Of a stretch of DNA of 64,000 bases, positions 34,619-43,167 are shown piece after piece. Below the pieces are notes generated by a model. The model was given only the letters and a program-made list of their open reading frames with translations, was not told the origin of the DNA and ran no database searches. A program made the position numbers and the translations under genes. Numbering within the stretch: position 1 is the first letter of the stretch; the number at the start of each line of letters is the position of its first letter. This DNA comes from ASV31 sp965229765 (GTDB lineage: Bacteria > Pseudomonadota > Alphaproteobacteria > Rhodobacterales > Rhodobacteraceae): positions 1,116,001-1,180,000 of the forward strand of contig CBDDJT010000004.1 in the NCBI GenBank assembly GCA_965229765.1, read 5' to 3'.

Positions 34619-35668
34619 CTACCTGACGGCGAGTCCCTCGTCGTCGAAGAAATGCACCCTTTCAGGGTCGAACTTCAGGCCCACCCGCGCGCCCGGTCGC
34701 ACGTCCTCGTCGCCGTGGCTGCGGATGGTCATCTGGCCCATCGCCCCCGCGTCGACGATGATGTAGCTGTCCGCGCCAAGGTATTCCAGCACGTCGACCG
34801 TGGCGTCGCACTGGCCCTCGCCCTCGGCCCCTATCGTGATGTGTTCCGGCCGGATGCCCAGTTTGACCGCCGCGCGCGGACCGTCGAACGGCCCGCCGCG
34901 TCCACCCTCCAGCCGGTAGGCGCTGGCCTCTGTCACGCAAGGCACGATGTTCATCGACGGGCTGCCGATGAACTGGGCCACGAACAGGTTGGCGGGGTCG
35001 CGGTACAGCTCTTTCGGGGTGCCGACCTGCGCGATGGTCCCGAACTCCAGCACCACGATCCGGTCGGCCAGCGTCATCGCCTCGACCTGGTCATGGGTGA
35101 CGTAGATCATCGTGGCGTCCAGCGCCTGATGCAGCTTGGCGATCTCGTACCGCATCTCGACCCGCAGCGCGGCGTCGAGGTTCGACAGCGGTTCGTCGAA
35201 CAGGAACGCGGTGGGATCGCGCACGATCGACCGCCCGATCGCCACGCGCTGGCGCTGCCCCCCCGACAGCGCCTTGGGCCGCCGGTCGAGGTAGGGCTCC
35301 AGCCGCAGGACGCGCGCGGCTTCGTCCACCTTGGCGTCGATCTCGGACCTCGGCCGCCCCGCGGTCTTCAGCGAAAAGCCCATGTTGTCGCGCACGCTCA
35401 TGTGCGGGTAAAGCGCGTAGGACTGGAACACCATGGTCAGCCCGCGCTTGTAGGGCGGCTGGTCGGTCACGTCGCGCCCGTCGATCAGGATCTGCCCGCG
35501 CGAGGTTTCCTCGAGCCCGCCGATCATCCGCAGAAGCGTGGACTTGCCGCAGCCCGACGGCCCGACGAACACCACGAACTCGCCATCCGCGATGGTCAGG
35601 TCCACGCCCTTGATGACCTGAAGGTCGCCGAACCACTTTTCCGTCGCGCGCAGCTCTATCTGACCCAT
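34619..35668 (-). CDS. Sugar ABC transporter ATPase (MalK/UgpC-like)
   Basis: A 349-residue ATPase. Walker A GPSGCGKST is at residues 36-44, the signature LSGGQRQRVAIGRSIVRDP follows, then LFDEPLSNLDAALR and the switch His in VTHDQVEAMTLADR. The C-terminal TOBE/OB-type regulatory region (about 235-349, with LGIRPEHI) is typical of MalK, UgpC and MsmX. AAGGAG lies nine bases before the ATG. It is the last gene of the LacI-controlled operon and abuts the glycoside hydrolase stop. It should energise the two permeases encoded upstream. Confidence 0.94.
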   Translation of the reverse strand: MGQIELRATEKWFGDLQVIKGVDLTIADGEFVVFVGPSGCGKSTLLRMIGGLEETSRGQILIDGRDVTDQPPYKRGLTMVFQSYALYPHMSVRDNMGFSLKTAGRPRSEIDAKVDEAARVLRLEPYLDRRPKALSGGQRQRVAIGRSIVRDPTAFLFDEPLSNLDAALRVEMRYEIAKLHQALDATMIYVTHDQVEAMTLADRIVVLEFGTIAQVGTPKELYRDPANLFVAQFIGSPSMNIVPCVTEASAYRLEGGRGGPFDGPRAAVKLGIRPEHITIGAEGEGQCDATVDVLEYLGADSYIIVDAGAMGQMTIRSHGDEDVRPGARVGLKFDPERVHFFDDEGLAVR

Positions 35669-36972
35669 CAGGTCGCTCCTTTCGCGGTGGCGGCCGAGGG
35701 GCTGGCCCAAGTCAGCCATATCGCGGCCGTCCACGAGAAATCCTTGCCGCCGCAGGGCGTGCCATCGACGGGGTCGAAGTATTCGTTGAACCCGCCCCGG
35801 GTTATGGTTCCGGCGGTTTCCGCGCGCAGCCGTTCGGCAAGGTCGGCCCGCCCTGCATCTGTCAGCCCCATTGCGATCAGCGAGTTGACCACTGGCCACA
35901 TCGGACCCCGCCAGTAGCGGCGCGGCTCGAACCCGGCATAGGCGGGATCGGCGCTGGGCACGCCAAAGGGGACCCGGTCCCAGACCTCGATCAGCCGCGT
36001 CTCGACGTCTGGTGCGACAGGCCCGGCCAGCCAGGCCAGGAAGGCGCCCGACCCCAGCACGCCCGCAAACCTGCCGCTGCGCAGGTCCCGCGCGTCGTGG
36101 CAGCCCAGTGTTTCGTTCCAGATCGTGGGCAGTCCCGCGACCAGCGCGTCGGCCCAGCCCTCGATCTCTGACACCTCGTGCCCCAGCGTGCGGCCGATGG
36201 CGGCAAGGTCGCGATGCGCCCGGATCAGGATGAACGTGATGAACGGATCGGCCATCAGGAACGGGCCGTCGGCGATGATCCGCGCCTGATCCCAGCCGCA
36301 GTCGCGCCCGAAGTTCAGGATCGCAAGATAGCGGTCATAGTCTTCCTTCCGCGGACGCATCGAGGCGTCCACGTGCCCGGTGTCGCGCCGGGTGTAGGGG
36401 CCAACGCCGGACCCGTCCACGCCCGCCATGCCGGGGTCCCAGTCAGGGCAGTTGTCGCGCCCCGATTCCCAGGGATGGGTAATGGCGGCCACGCCGCTGG
36501 CGCAGCGGTGCCGATGCCACCAGCGGTGCCAGTCCAGCAGCCGGGGATAAAGCGCCGCGATCCGGTCTTGCCCTCTGCCGGGATCGGCGGCCAGGATGCG
36601 CCGCGCCAGGATCGCCGCCACCGGCGGCTGGCTGATGCCCGAACTGGCCGGATCGCTGCCGGCGCCCCACACATCGGGGCCGGGAAAGTACCCCGGATCG
36701 TCCTTCCAGAACACGATATGCGGCACCATTCCGTCCGACCACTGGGCCTTGAAAAGCGTTTCAAGCTCTGTCCAGGCGCGGTCGATATCGAAGGTGGAAA
36801 ACCCCCATGCCGCAAAGGCGGAATCCCAGTTCCACTGATAGGGATAAAGCCCCGCGGTCGGGATGGTGTAGCCGCCCCTGTCATTGCCCCAGAGTATTTC
36901 GCGCGCCTGCGCGTCCAGCCGTTCCACGTTCCCGGTCATACCGCCCCTACCGCTTCCGATTGAATCTCTCAT
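35668..36972 (-). CDS. Glycoside hydrolase with (alpha/alpha)6 barrel (trehalase / GH63-like)
   Basis: A 434-residue cytoplasmic enzyme; no signal peptide. ATG at 36972 overlaps the permease stop (ATGA), while ATG at 36939 is an alternative. Motifs are YPYQWNWDSAFAAWGFS, HPWESGRDNCPDWD, FEPRRYWRGPMWPVVNSLI and FNEYFDPVDGTPCGGKDFSWTAA. These fit the clan of GH37/GH63 and mannosylglycerate-hydrolase-like enzymes. The Asp in NWDSAF and the Glu in FNEYFDP are candidate catalytic acids. It likely cleaves the alpha-glycoside imported by the surrounding ABC system inside the cell. Confidence 0.83.
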   Translation of the reverse strand: MRDSIGSGRGGMTGNVERLDAQAREILWGNDRGGYTIPTAGLYPYQWNWDSAFAAWGFSTFDIDRAWTELETLFKAQWSDGMVPHIVFWKDDPGYFPGPDVWGAGSDPASSGISQPPVAAILARRILAADPGRGQDRIAALYPRLLDWHRWWHRHRCASGVAAITHPWESGRDNCPDWDPGMAGVDGSGVGPYTRRDTGHVDASMRPRKEDYDRYLAILNFGRDCGWDQARIIADGPFLMADPFITFILIRAHRDLAAIGRTLGHEVSEIEGWADALVAGLPTIWNETLGCHDARDLRSGRFAGVLGSGAFLAWLAGPVAPDVETRLIEVWDRVPFGVPSADPAYAGFEPRRYWRGPMWPVVNSLIAMGLTDAGRADLAERLRAETAGTITRGGFNEYFDPVDGTPCGGKDFSWTAAIWLTWASPSAATAKGAT

Positions 36973-38183
36973 CCCTTCACCGCCCCTGCGGTCAGGCCGC
37001 GTGTCATGAACTTCTCCAGCCACAGGAACATCACCATGATCGGCACCGTCGCGATGACCGCGCCCGCCATCAGGTGCTGGCGCGGGATCTCGGACGAATT
37101 GAGCGAGGCAATACCGCGCGTGAGCGTGAATTTCGACGGATCGTCCAGCAGCATGAAGGCCAGCAGGAACTCGTTCCACGCGATCATGAAGACATATAGC
37201 GCCACGCTTGCCAGCGCGGGCAGCGACAGGGGCAGGGTGATCTTCCAGATCACCTGGATCCGGTTCAGCCCGTCCATCAGACCGGCCTCTTCCACCTCGG
37301 CAGGCAGGCCGCGGAAATAGCCCTGAAGCATGTAGAGCGCCACGGGGATGGTGGTGACAGGGTAGATCAGCACGATGCCCAGGATCGTGTTGCGCAGGCC
37401 GGTCATGGAAAAGGCGATGTAGATCGGAAGCGCCAGCACGATCATCGGCACCATGTAGATCAGCAGGATCGAGCGCGAGAACGCCGCGCGCCCCGCGAAC
37501 CGCAGCCGCGCCACCGCATAGGCGCCGGGCACGCTGAACAGAAGCGTGATGAATACCGTCAGGACCGAGACGTAGAACGACGTCCACAGGTACCAGCCGA
37601 AATTGAACTGGGTCAGCAGCTCCGAATAGCTGGAAAAAAGGTCCCAGCCCCGCGACAGGTCGATCGAGAAATCCAGCGGGTTGACCATCAGCTCGGCCTG
37701 GTTCTTCAGGCTGGTCATCACCATCACGTAGAACGGGATCAGCACGATGGCGGTGAAAAAGATATAGCCCGTCCCGGTCAGCACCCGGATCGCCGCCTCC
37801 TCGAAGGCGTGCCGGCTCATCGCGCCTTTCGGCATCCCGTCAAGGAACCGCGCCAGCGGCCAGCCGATCGCGATTCCCGCCGCCAGTGCGGCTATGGCCT
37901 GCGACAGCGGGCCGGCGTTCCCGCCCGTGACCAGCGGGCCGGTGCCAAGCGCCAGCGTCGCGCCAAGGCCCGCCACGGTGACGGCCGTCACCACCGGCAC
38001 GCGCCGCAGTGCCAGCACGATAAGCCCCAGTGGCGCCCCGAAGAGCGCCGACATCGTGACAGAGGGACGAAAGGCCGAGCCGGTGGCAAAGCTCATCGTC
38101 ACCGCCACCGAGGTCACGATCACGAAGGTCCAGAGCCAGCCGATCAGAGGCGCGGCGACATATCCCCGGCGCACCATGTTCAT
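36969..38183 (-). CDS. Sugar ABC transporter permease (MalG-like) with an N-terminal membrane extension
   Basis: A 404-residue permease; GGGGAGG precedes ATG 38183. The C-terminal 270 residues are a standard MalG-type domain, with GYIFFTAIVLIPFYVMVMTSL and the EAA loop EVEEAGLMDGLNRIQVIWKITLPL. The first 125 residues add about four extra hydrophobic segments (for example PLIGWLWTFVIVTSVAVTMSF and AIAALAAGIAIGWPLARFL) not found in normal MalG proteins of about 280 residues. Partners are the MalF-like gene upstream and the ATPase downstream. The role of the extra helices is unknown. Confidence 0.9.
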   Translation of the reverse strand: MNMVRRGYVAAPLIGWLWTFVIVTSVAVTMSFATGSAFRPSVTMSALFGAPLGLIVLALRRVPVVTAVTVAGLGATLALGTGPLVTGGNAGPLSQAIAALAAGIAIGWPLARFLDGMPKGAMSRHAFEEAAIRVLTGTGYIFFTAIVLIPFYVMVMTSLKNQAELMVNPLDFSIDLSRGWDLFSSYSELLTQFNFGWYLWTSFYVSVLTVFITLLFSVPGAYAVARLRFAGRAAFSRSILLIYMVPMIVLALPIYIAFSMTGLRNTILGIVLIYPVTTIPVALYMLQGYFRGLPAEVEEAGLMDGLNRIQVIWKITLPLSLPALASVALYVFMIAWNEFLLAFMLLDDPSKFTLTRGIASLNSSEIPRQHLMAGAVIATVPIMVMFLWLEKFMTRGLTAGAVKG

Positions 38184-38262
38184 GCCGCGCCTCCCCCGGC
38201 TTCTTCTGTTTCGAAATACTCTCGCCGAAGGCACGCGCCGCAGGCGCGTTCAGGCCGCACGC

Positions 38263-39498
38263 TCATAGCCCTTCCTCCCGGCTGAGAAAGCGGAAGAACA
38301 GCACCGAGAAGATAAGCAGGCAGAAGAAGATCACCACGGCCACCGCCGCGCCCGCGCCGATATTCGACACCGCAAAGGCCTGTTCGTAGACGCTGACGGT
38401 CAGGGTGCGGGTGCCGGCGTTGCCGCCCGTCAGCAGGAAGATGTCGTCGAACTTGTTGAAGGTCCAGATGAAGCGCAGCAGGAACAGCACCGACAGGATG
38501 CCCAGAAGCATCGGCATCGACAGGAACCAGAACTTCTGGAACGGGCTGGCGCCGTCCATGTCGGCGGCCTCGTACATGTCGGTGTCGATCGACTGCATCC
38601 GCGCCAGGATGAACAGGAAACACAGGGGGAAGTAGCCCCACATGGCGAACACCGTGACCATGATCAGCGCCCACGGCCGCTCGCCGAAGAAGTTTATCGG
38701 CGCATCGACCACGCCCATCTGCACCAGAAGCGCGTTGGCCGACCCCGAGAAGGGATCGAACAGGATCACCCATGTGAACGCGACGGCGATGATCGGCGCG
38801 ACATAGGGGAACAGGAACAGCCCGCGCAGGATGCCCTGCCCGCGAAACGACCTGTTCAGCAGCATCGCCGCGAACAGCCCCAGCGTCAGGGCGCCCATCG
38901 TGCCGAAGAAGGTATAGAACAGCGTCACCCCCAGAGTGCGCCAGAACGCGCCCCCGTCGAAGACCCGGACGAAATTCTCCAGCGTGAATTCGGTGTTGGT
39001 CAGGATGTTCTCGGCGCGGCCGGTGATCGTGGGATCTGTGCCCTCGGCGGCGTCCTCCAGCGCGTCGGGGTCGCCGTCCAGCGCGACGTCGATGCGGAAC
39101 CGCTCGTTATAGCCCCCCTCGATCTCGTCCAGCCGGCAGGTGAACGCGCGATCCTCCAGCGTGCAGAATGGGGGCAGCTCGCCCAGCAGCGTCATGCCCT
39201 CTGGCCATGTGTCCGTAAGCAGGACCTGCCGGACGGGCACATCCTGGCTGGAATTGCGGATGCGGTATTCGATCTGGGGCACGTCGCCCCGGGTGCGAAG
39301 CGCCTCGCGCACGATGGGCGCGGGCGGCCGCAGGTCGGCGAGACCCACGGGCTTGAAACTGATCCAGAAGATCGCCAGCAGCGGCAGCACGATCACCAGC
39401 GCCACGGCGGCCACGGTGGGAAACAGAAGCCCCCAGGCCAGCCGGGCCTCGCGCCGCGCCAGCGCGCCGCGTCCCCTTGGTGGTGTTGCGTGTGTCAT
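38263..39498 (-). CDS. Sugar ABC transporter permease (MalF-like) with an inserted periplasmic DUF11-like domain
   Basis: A 411-residue permease. The first helix is at about 20-46. Residues about 55-160 form a soluble insertion before the remaining helices. It contains LTDTWPEGMTLL, FCTLEDRAFTC and GYNERFRIDVALDGD, a pattern like the DUF11 immunoglobulin-type repeat, with Cys112 and Cys121 placed to form a disulfide. The remaining part is ordinary MalF, including the EAA loop YEAADMDGASPFQKFWFLSMPML. E. coli MalF also has a periplasmic Ig-like loop, but between helices 3 and 4. Start at 39498 is supported by domain position rather than by a strong ribosome site. Confidence 0.88.
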   Translation of the reverse strand: MTHATPPRGRGALARREARLAWGLLFPTVAAVALVIVLPLLAIFWISFKPVGLADLRPPAPIVREALRTRGDVPQIEYRIRNSSQDVPVRQVLLTDTWPEGMTLLGELPPFCTLEDRAFTCRLDEIEGGYNERFRIDVALDGDPDALEDAAEGTDPTITGRAENILTNTEFTLENFVRVFDGGAFWRTLGVTLFYTFFGTMGALTLGLFAAMLLNRSFRGQGILRGLFLFPYVAPIIAVAFTWVILFDPFSGSANALLVQMGVVDAPINFFGERPWALIMVTVFAMWGYFPLCFLFILARMQSIDTDMYEAADMDGASPFQKFWFLSMPMLLGILSVLFLLRFIWTFNKFDDIFLLTGGNAGTRTLTVSVYEQAFAVSNIGAGAAVAVVIFFCLLIFSVLFFRFLSREEGL

Positions 39499-39562
39499 TG
39501 GGCTTTCGCTGCTTCGTTTGCGTGGCGGGATGGGCGGGGTGCGCCCGCCCATCCCTGCCGGG

Positions 39563-40918
39563 TCACTCGATGGCGCCCAGCTGTTCGTTCATCGCGGCCA
39601 CGGCGGCGGCCGCGTCGATCTCGCCGTCGATGTACTGGCGCACGACGCGGTTGATGACCTGGCTGTTGATGATCTTGGAGGCCAGCGCCAGCTGGCCCTC
39701 GGCCACGCCCCAGCGCTGGGCGACGTTCAGGCCGCCGACGATCTCGTCGATCATCTCCTGCGCGTAGAGATCACCCAGCGGCGCCTTGCGGTCGACGCCC
39801 ACGGGCAGCGTCGCCCATGCCTTGACGAAGGCTTCGGGGTCTTCTGCGTTGCCGCGCCGCACCGGGAACTTGCCCTCGGGCGCGATCGACAGCGTCTGCG
39901 TATAGCCCTCGTCCATCGAGAACTTGACGAAGTCCATCGCCGCGTCGGTGTCCGCGTCGGCGGTGATGCCGAAGTAGCGGATGTCGCCCCAGGCCGCGCC
40001 GTCCGGGTTCGACGGCCCGGCAAAGTTGGTCACGATGCCGGTCTTCGACGCCAGCTCGCCCGAGGTGGGATCGTCGTTGATCGTCGGCGGGGCGCTGTCG
40101 CGCAGGCCGGCCAGTTCGTCGAGGATGAAGGGCGACCAGATGATCATCGCCGCCTGCCCCGCGAAGTAGAGCGTGCGCGACTGGTCCCAGTACAGCTCAC
40201 CCGGGGGCGAGGCTTCGGCGATGGCCTTGTAGAAGTCCAGAACCTCGATGGTGCGCGCCTCGTCAAAGCCCTTGAACCCGTCGGCGTTCACCGGCGTGGC
40301 GCCGTTGGACAGGAACACGTGCTCCAGCACCTGGCTCATGAAGTTTTCGTCAACCTTGGTGGCGGCGACGAACCCGAACATCTCGGGCGGGTTGTGCAGC
40401 GCTTCGACCGCGGCCAGAACGTTGGCATAGGTCGACGGGGGTTCCAGGCCTTCGGCCTCGAACAGGTCCTTGCGGTAGACGATCATCTGCGTCCAGCCAT
40501 CCACGGGAACGCTGGCATAGCCCTCATCGACCGCCGCCATCGCCAGAGCGCCGGAGGCAAAGGTGCCGGTGCCCAGGTCCTCGACCACCTCGGACGCGGC
40601 GTCGGCATCCAGGATGCCCGCCTCGTACCAGGGCAGGGCGTATTGCAGCGTGTGATAGATCACGTCGGGCAGGTCGCCGGCGGCGAAGGCCGCGGTGGCG
40701 CGGGTGCCCAGATCGCTTTCGGAAACCGGGATCACCTCGACGGCGACGCCTGTTTCCGCTTCGAAGGCAGCGGCCATTTCCTGTTGCTTCGCCAGACGCT
40801 CGGGCTGTTCCTCGGTCGTCCAGAAGCGGATATCGGCGCTGGCGGCGCCCGCCGCGACGATCAGCGCAAGTGCGGATGCCGAAAGCATGCGCCCGGCCTT
40901 TCCATGCAGGTGTTTCAT
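39563..40918 (-). CDS. Sugar ABC transporter extracellular solute-binding protein (family 1)
   Basis: A 451-residue binding protein. The signal peptide ends near GAASADI. The family 1 pattern is shown by QQEMAAAFEAETGVAVEVIPV, VPVDGWTQMIVYRKDLFEAEGLEPPSTYANVLAAV and FSMDEGYTQTLSIAPEGKFPVRRG. Tandem ATGs at 40921 and 40918 follow GGGAGGA; the second has the better spacing, while the first overlaps the LacI stop. Substrate is probably an alpha-linked oligosaccharide or glycoside, judging from the hydrolase in the same operon. Confidence 0.92.
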   Translation of the reverse strand: MKHLHGKAGRMLSASALALIVAAGAASADIRFWTTEEQPERLAKQQEMAAAFEAETGVAVEVIPVSESDLGTRATAAFAAGDLPDVIYHTLQYALPWYEAGILDADAASEVVEDLGTGTFASGALAMAAVDEGYASVPVDGWTQMIVYRKDLFEAEGLEPPSTYANVLAAVEALHNPPEMFGFVAATKVDENFMSQVLEHVFLSNGATPVNADGFKGFDEARTIEVLDFYKAIAEASPPGELYWDQSRTLYFAGQAAMIIWSPFILDELAGLRDSAPPTINDDPTSGELASKTGIVTNFAGPSNPDGAAWGDIRYFGITADADTDAAMDFVKFSMDEGYTQTLSIAPEGKFPVRRGNAEDPEAFVKAWATLPVGVDRKAPLGDLYAQEMIDEIVGGLNVAQRWGVAEGQLALASKIINSQVINRVVRQYIDGEIDAAAAVAAMNEQLGAIE

Positions 40919-42054
40919 CATGTCCTCCCTTTGATTTCGGAACTCTGGATTCGTGACCCGGCGATTCGTGCCGCCAGGGCTGTCGATGTAAGGGCCGGCG
41001 GCCCGTCGGAGCCGCGGACCAGCAGCCGCGCACAGGCGGTTTCGCGCAGGTCCTCGGGTGCTTCGCCGCGAATGCGGCGGATCAGAAGCGCGGCCAGCCG
41101 CGCCCCCGCTTCGCGGGTATCGACCTCGAAAGTGGTCAGCGGCGGCTCGGCATAGGCGCCCTCGGGCACGCCGTCATAGCTGATGACCGACAGGTGGCGC
41201 CCGATCGTCAGGCCAAGCGCCGCGCCCGCACTGCAAACGCCCAGCGCGGCAAGGTCGGTGGCGCAGACGATCGCCGTGGGCGGCTGGGGCAGCGACAAGA
41301 GCGTGGCGCCGGCCCGTGTGCCGGCCTCGCGCGTCACCGCGTCCCCAAGGATCAGCGGCGGCTCGTCGGGCAACCCGTAGGCGGCGCAGGCGGCCCGGAA
41401 CCCGGCAAGCCGCAGGCCGGTGTAATGGAACCCCTCGCCGCCGCCCACATAGCCGATGCGCCGGTGGCCCAGCGCATGAAGGCGTGCCACCGCCTGTGCC
41501 ATCGCATCCTCGCCCAGGATGTCGAACCAGGCACAGTCGGTGGAATCCCCGGTCCGCCCGTAAAGGACGAACGGCACGCCCGCAGCGCGCAACAGATCGA
41601 CGCGCGCATCGTGGGTGCGGGTGCGGGGCAGGATGAAGCCATCCGCCTTTCGCTCGTCGATCAGGCGGGACATGGTTTCCAGCGCCTCCGCCTCGGTCGC
41701 GCCGGTGGCGACGGTCAGGCTCCAGCGTTGTGCGCTGGCACCGGTGGTCACACCGGCCAGAAAATCGGCAAGAAAGGGGCGCTGTGCATCCGGCTCGCCC
41801 ACCTGCAACACCAGACCCAGCGCGCGGACCCGCCCGCTGCGGATCGCCTGTGCGTGGGCCAGCGGCGCATACCCCATCCTCTGGGCCATGCGTTCAACCC
41901 GGTGGCGGGTGCTGTCGGAAATATCCGGATACCCGTTCAGCGCGCGGCTGACGGTGCCTTTTGTCAGGCCGAGGGCGTCGGCAAGCGCGTTGATCGTGAC
42001 GCGCGCGGGCCGAGCCCCGACCGACCCGCTTTTTGGGGTGTCGGACAGCAGCAT
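40918..42054 (-). CDS. LacI-family transcriptional regulator
   Basis: A 378-residue regulator; GGGAGGAAAC precedes ATG 42054. The HTH is VTINALADALGLTKGTVSRALNGYPDISDSTRHRV at about residues 19-53. A hinge and a type 1 periplasmic-binding core follow (ALGLVLQVGEPDAQRPFLADFLAGV, IGYVGGGEGFHYTGLRLAGF, HLSVISYDGVPEGAYAEPPLTTFEVD). It is the first gene of the ABC/hydrolase operon and overlaps the binding-protein start, so it should be autoregulated. Its operator is likely the palindrome at 42084-42099. An imported sugar or hydrolysis product would be the inducer. Confidence 0.93.
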   Translation of the reverse strand: MLLSDTPKSGSVGARPARVTINALADALGLTKGTVSRALNGYPDISDSTRHRVERMAQRMGYAPLAHAQAIRSGRVRALGLVLQVGEPDAQRPFLADFLAGVTTGASAQRWSLTVATGATEAEALETMSRLIDERKADGFILPRTRTHDARVDLLRAAGVPFVLYGRTGDSTDCAWFDILGEDAMAQAVARLHALGHRRIGYVGGGEGFHYTGLRLAGFRAACAAYGLPDEPPLILGDAVTREAGTRAGATLLSLPQPPTAIVCATDLAALGVCSAGAALGLTIGRHLSVISYDGVPEGAYAEPPLTTFEVDTREAGARLAALLIRRIRGEAPEDLRETACARLLVRGSDGPPALTSTALAARIAGSRIQSSEIKGRT

Positions 42055-42083
42055 GTTTCCTCCCTTGTTGGAAGGATTCGTTT

Positions 42084-42099
42084 CCGAAACCGGTTTCGG
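42084..42099. promoter_or_regulatory. LacI-family operator palindrome
   Basis: CCGAAACCGGTTTCGG is a perfect 16-bp palindrome with the central CG typical of LacI-family operators. It lies 30 bases upstream of the LacI gene start at 42054 and is the only such palindrome in the gap before the Hint gene. Confidence 0.8.
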
Positions 42100-42141
42100 C
42101 AAGGACTTTTTAATGCCGCCGTCCCAATCAACCCAGCCGGG

Positions 42142-43152
42142 TCAGGCTGCGATGCCAGAGATGAGCCGCGTTTCAACAGCAGTCAGCGCGCGATGGCAAA
42201 GGGGCCCGAAGGCTGCCAGATCGACCGAAAGCCGGGGAAACAGGGTCAATATCTCGGACCGCGCCGCCGCGCCCAGCCCGGTCTGCGCCATCTCGCCGGG
42301 CATCAGGGTTTCACAGGGCAGACCATCGGCCAGCACTGTCTGGTGTTCGTCCAGCAGGATGTGGTGATAACGCACCGAGCGGCAGTCAAGATCGACCGTT
42401 ATGCCGCGACCGTTCACCAACGCCTTGGCAGGTGCCAGAACGCAACCCGAGCCAAACAAGTACTGCGCGCGCCAGTGGTCGATCATGATGCGGTGCTGCG
42501 GCGAAAGCCGCAGGGCACGCGCGGGCAGACCGGGGCCAAGCGCGTCGGCCTCCAGTCGGATCGGCCGAAGCGCCGGGTTCTCGCGCAATGTCTTTGCGTC
42601 GACTTCGCGCCAGCCGACCCACCGGATGGAGCGGTGGCGCCCGTCGCCGCAGACGACGACATCGCCGGGCGCCAGTTCCTCGATGGCGCGCTCGCCGTCC
42701 GGCGTTAGGATGCGGGTGCCATCGGCAAAGCAGACCACTGTCGCTTCGCCCCAGCTGCCGTTCGTCGATTGTGCGTCGATGACGAATGTGTAGGTGCTGC
42801 CATCCGTGCCGGTGTAGGTGAAGGTGTGGACACTTCCGACCGTGGTCCATGTGTCCCAGCCGCTGACCTCGAACACGTCCGTCGGTTCCATGCTCTTGAC
42901 CTCGAAAGCGAAGTTCTCTTCGAAATCGGACAGGTCGATGATGAAGGTGTCCGACCCGCCGGCGCCTTCGCCCGGGTTGTTGGCGTCATCCTTCCCCCAG
43001 AAGGCGAACTCGAACGTGTCGCCTTCCAGGTCGCCGCCATCGGTGATGGTCACGATCTGGGTGTCGTTTTCGTCTCCGACCAGGTCCTTTCCCTTCAGGG
43101 TCCCGCCCTTGTCGTCAACTCCCAGCGTTACGGTAAGCGATTCTGTCGCCAT
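42142..43152 (-). CDS. Hint-domain protein
   Basis: A 336-residue protein with an N-terminal acidic, Gly/Asp-rich beta region (1-135) and a Hint domain (PF13403-like) starting at Cys141 in VVCFADGTRILTPDGERAIEELAPGDVVV. The downstream blocks RPIRLEADALGPGLPARALRLSPQHRIMI and VRYHHILLDEHQTVLADGLPCETLMPG are typical of the large Rhodobacterales family of such proteins, often secreted and Ca-binding. Self-cleavage at Cys141 is possible but unproven. GGGGGGT precedes the ATG. It lies 15 bases after the phosphotransferase gene, so the two are likely co-expressed. Confidence 0.87.
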   Translation of the reverse strand: MATESLTVTLGVDDKGGTLKGKDLVGDENDTQIVTITDGGDLEGDTFEFAFWGKDDANNPGEGAGGSDTFIIDLSDFEENFAFEVKSMEPTDVFEVSGWDTWTTVGSVHTFTYTGTDGSTYTFVIDAQSTNGSWGEATVVCFADGTRILTPDGERAIEELAPGDVVVCGDGRHRSIRWVGWREVDAKTLRENPALRPIRLEADALGPGLPARALRLSPQHRIMIDHWRAQYLFGSGCVLAPAKALVNGRGITVDLDCRSVRYHHILLDEHQTVLADGLPCETLMPGEMAQTGLGAAARSEILTLFPRLSVDLAAFGPLCHRALTAVETRLISGIAA

Positions 43153-43167
43153 CGTGCAGACCCCCCG

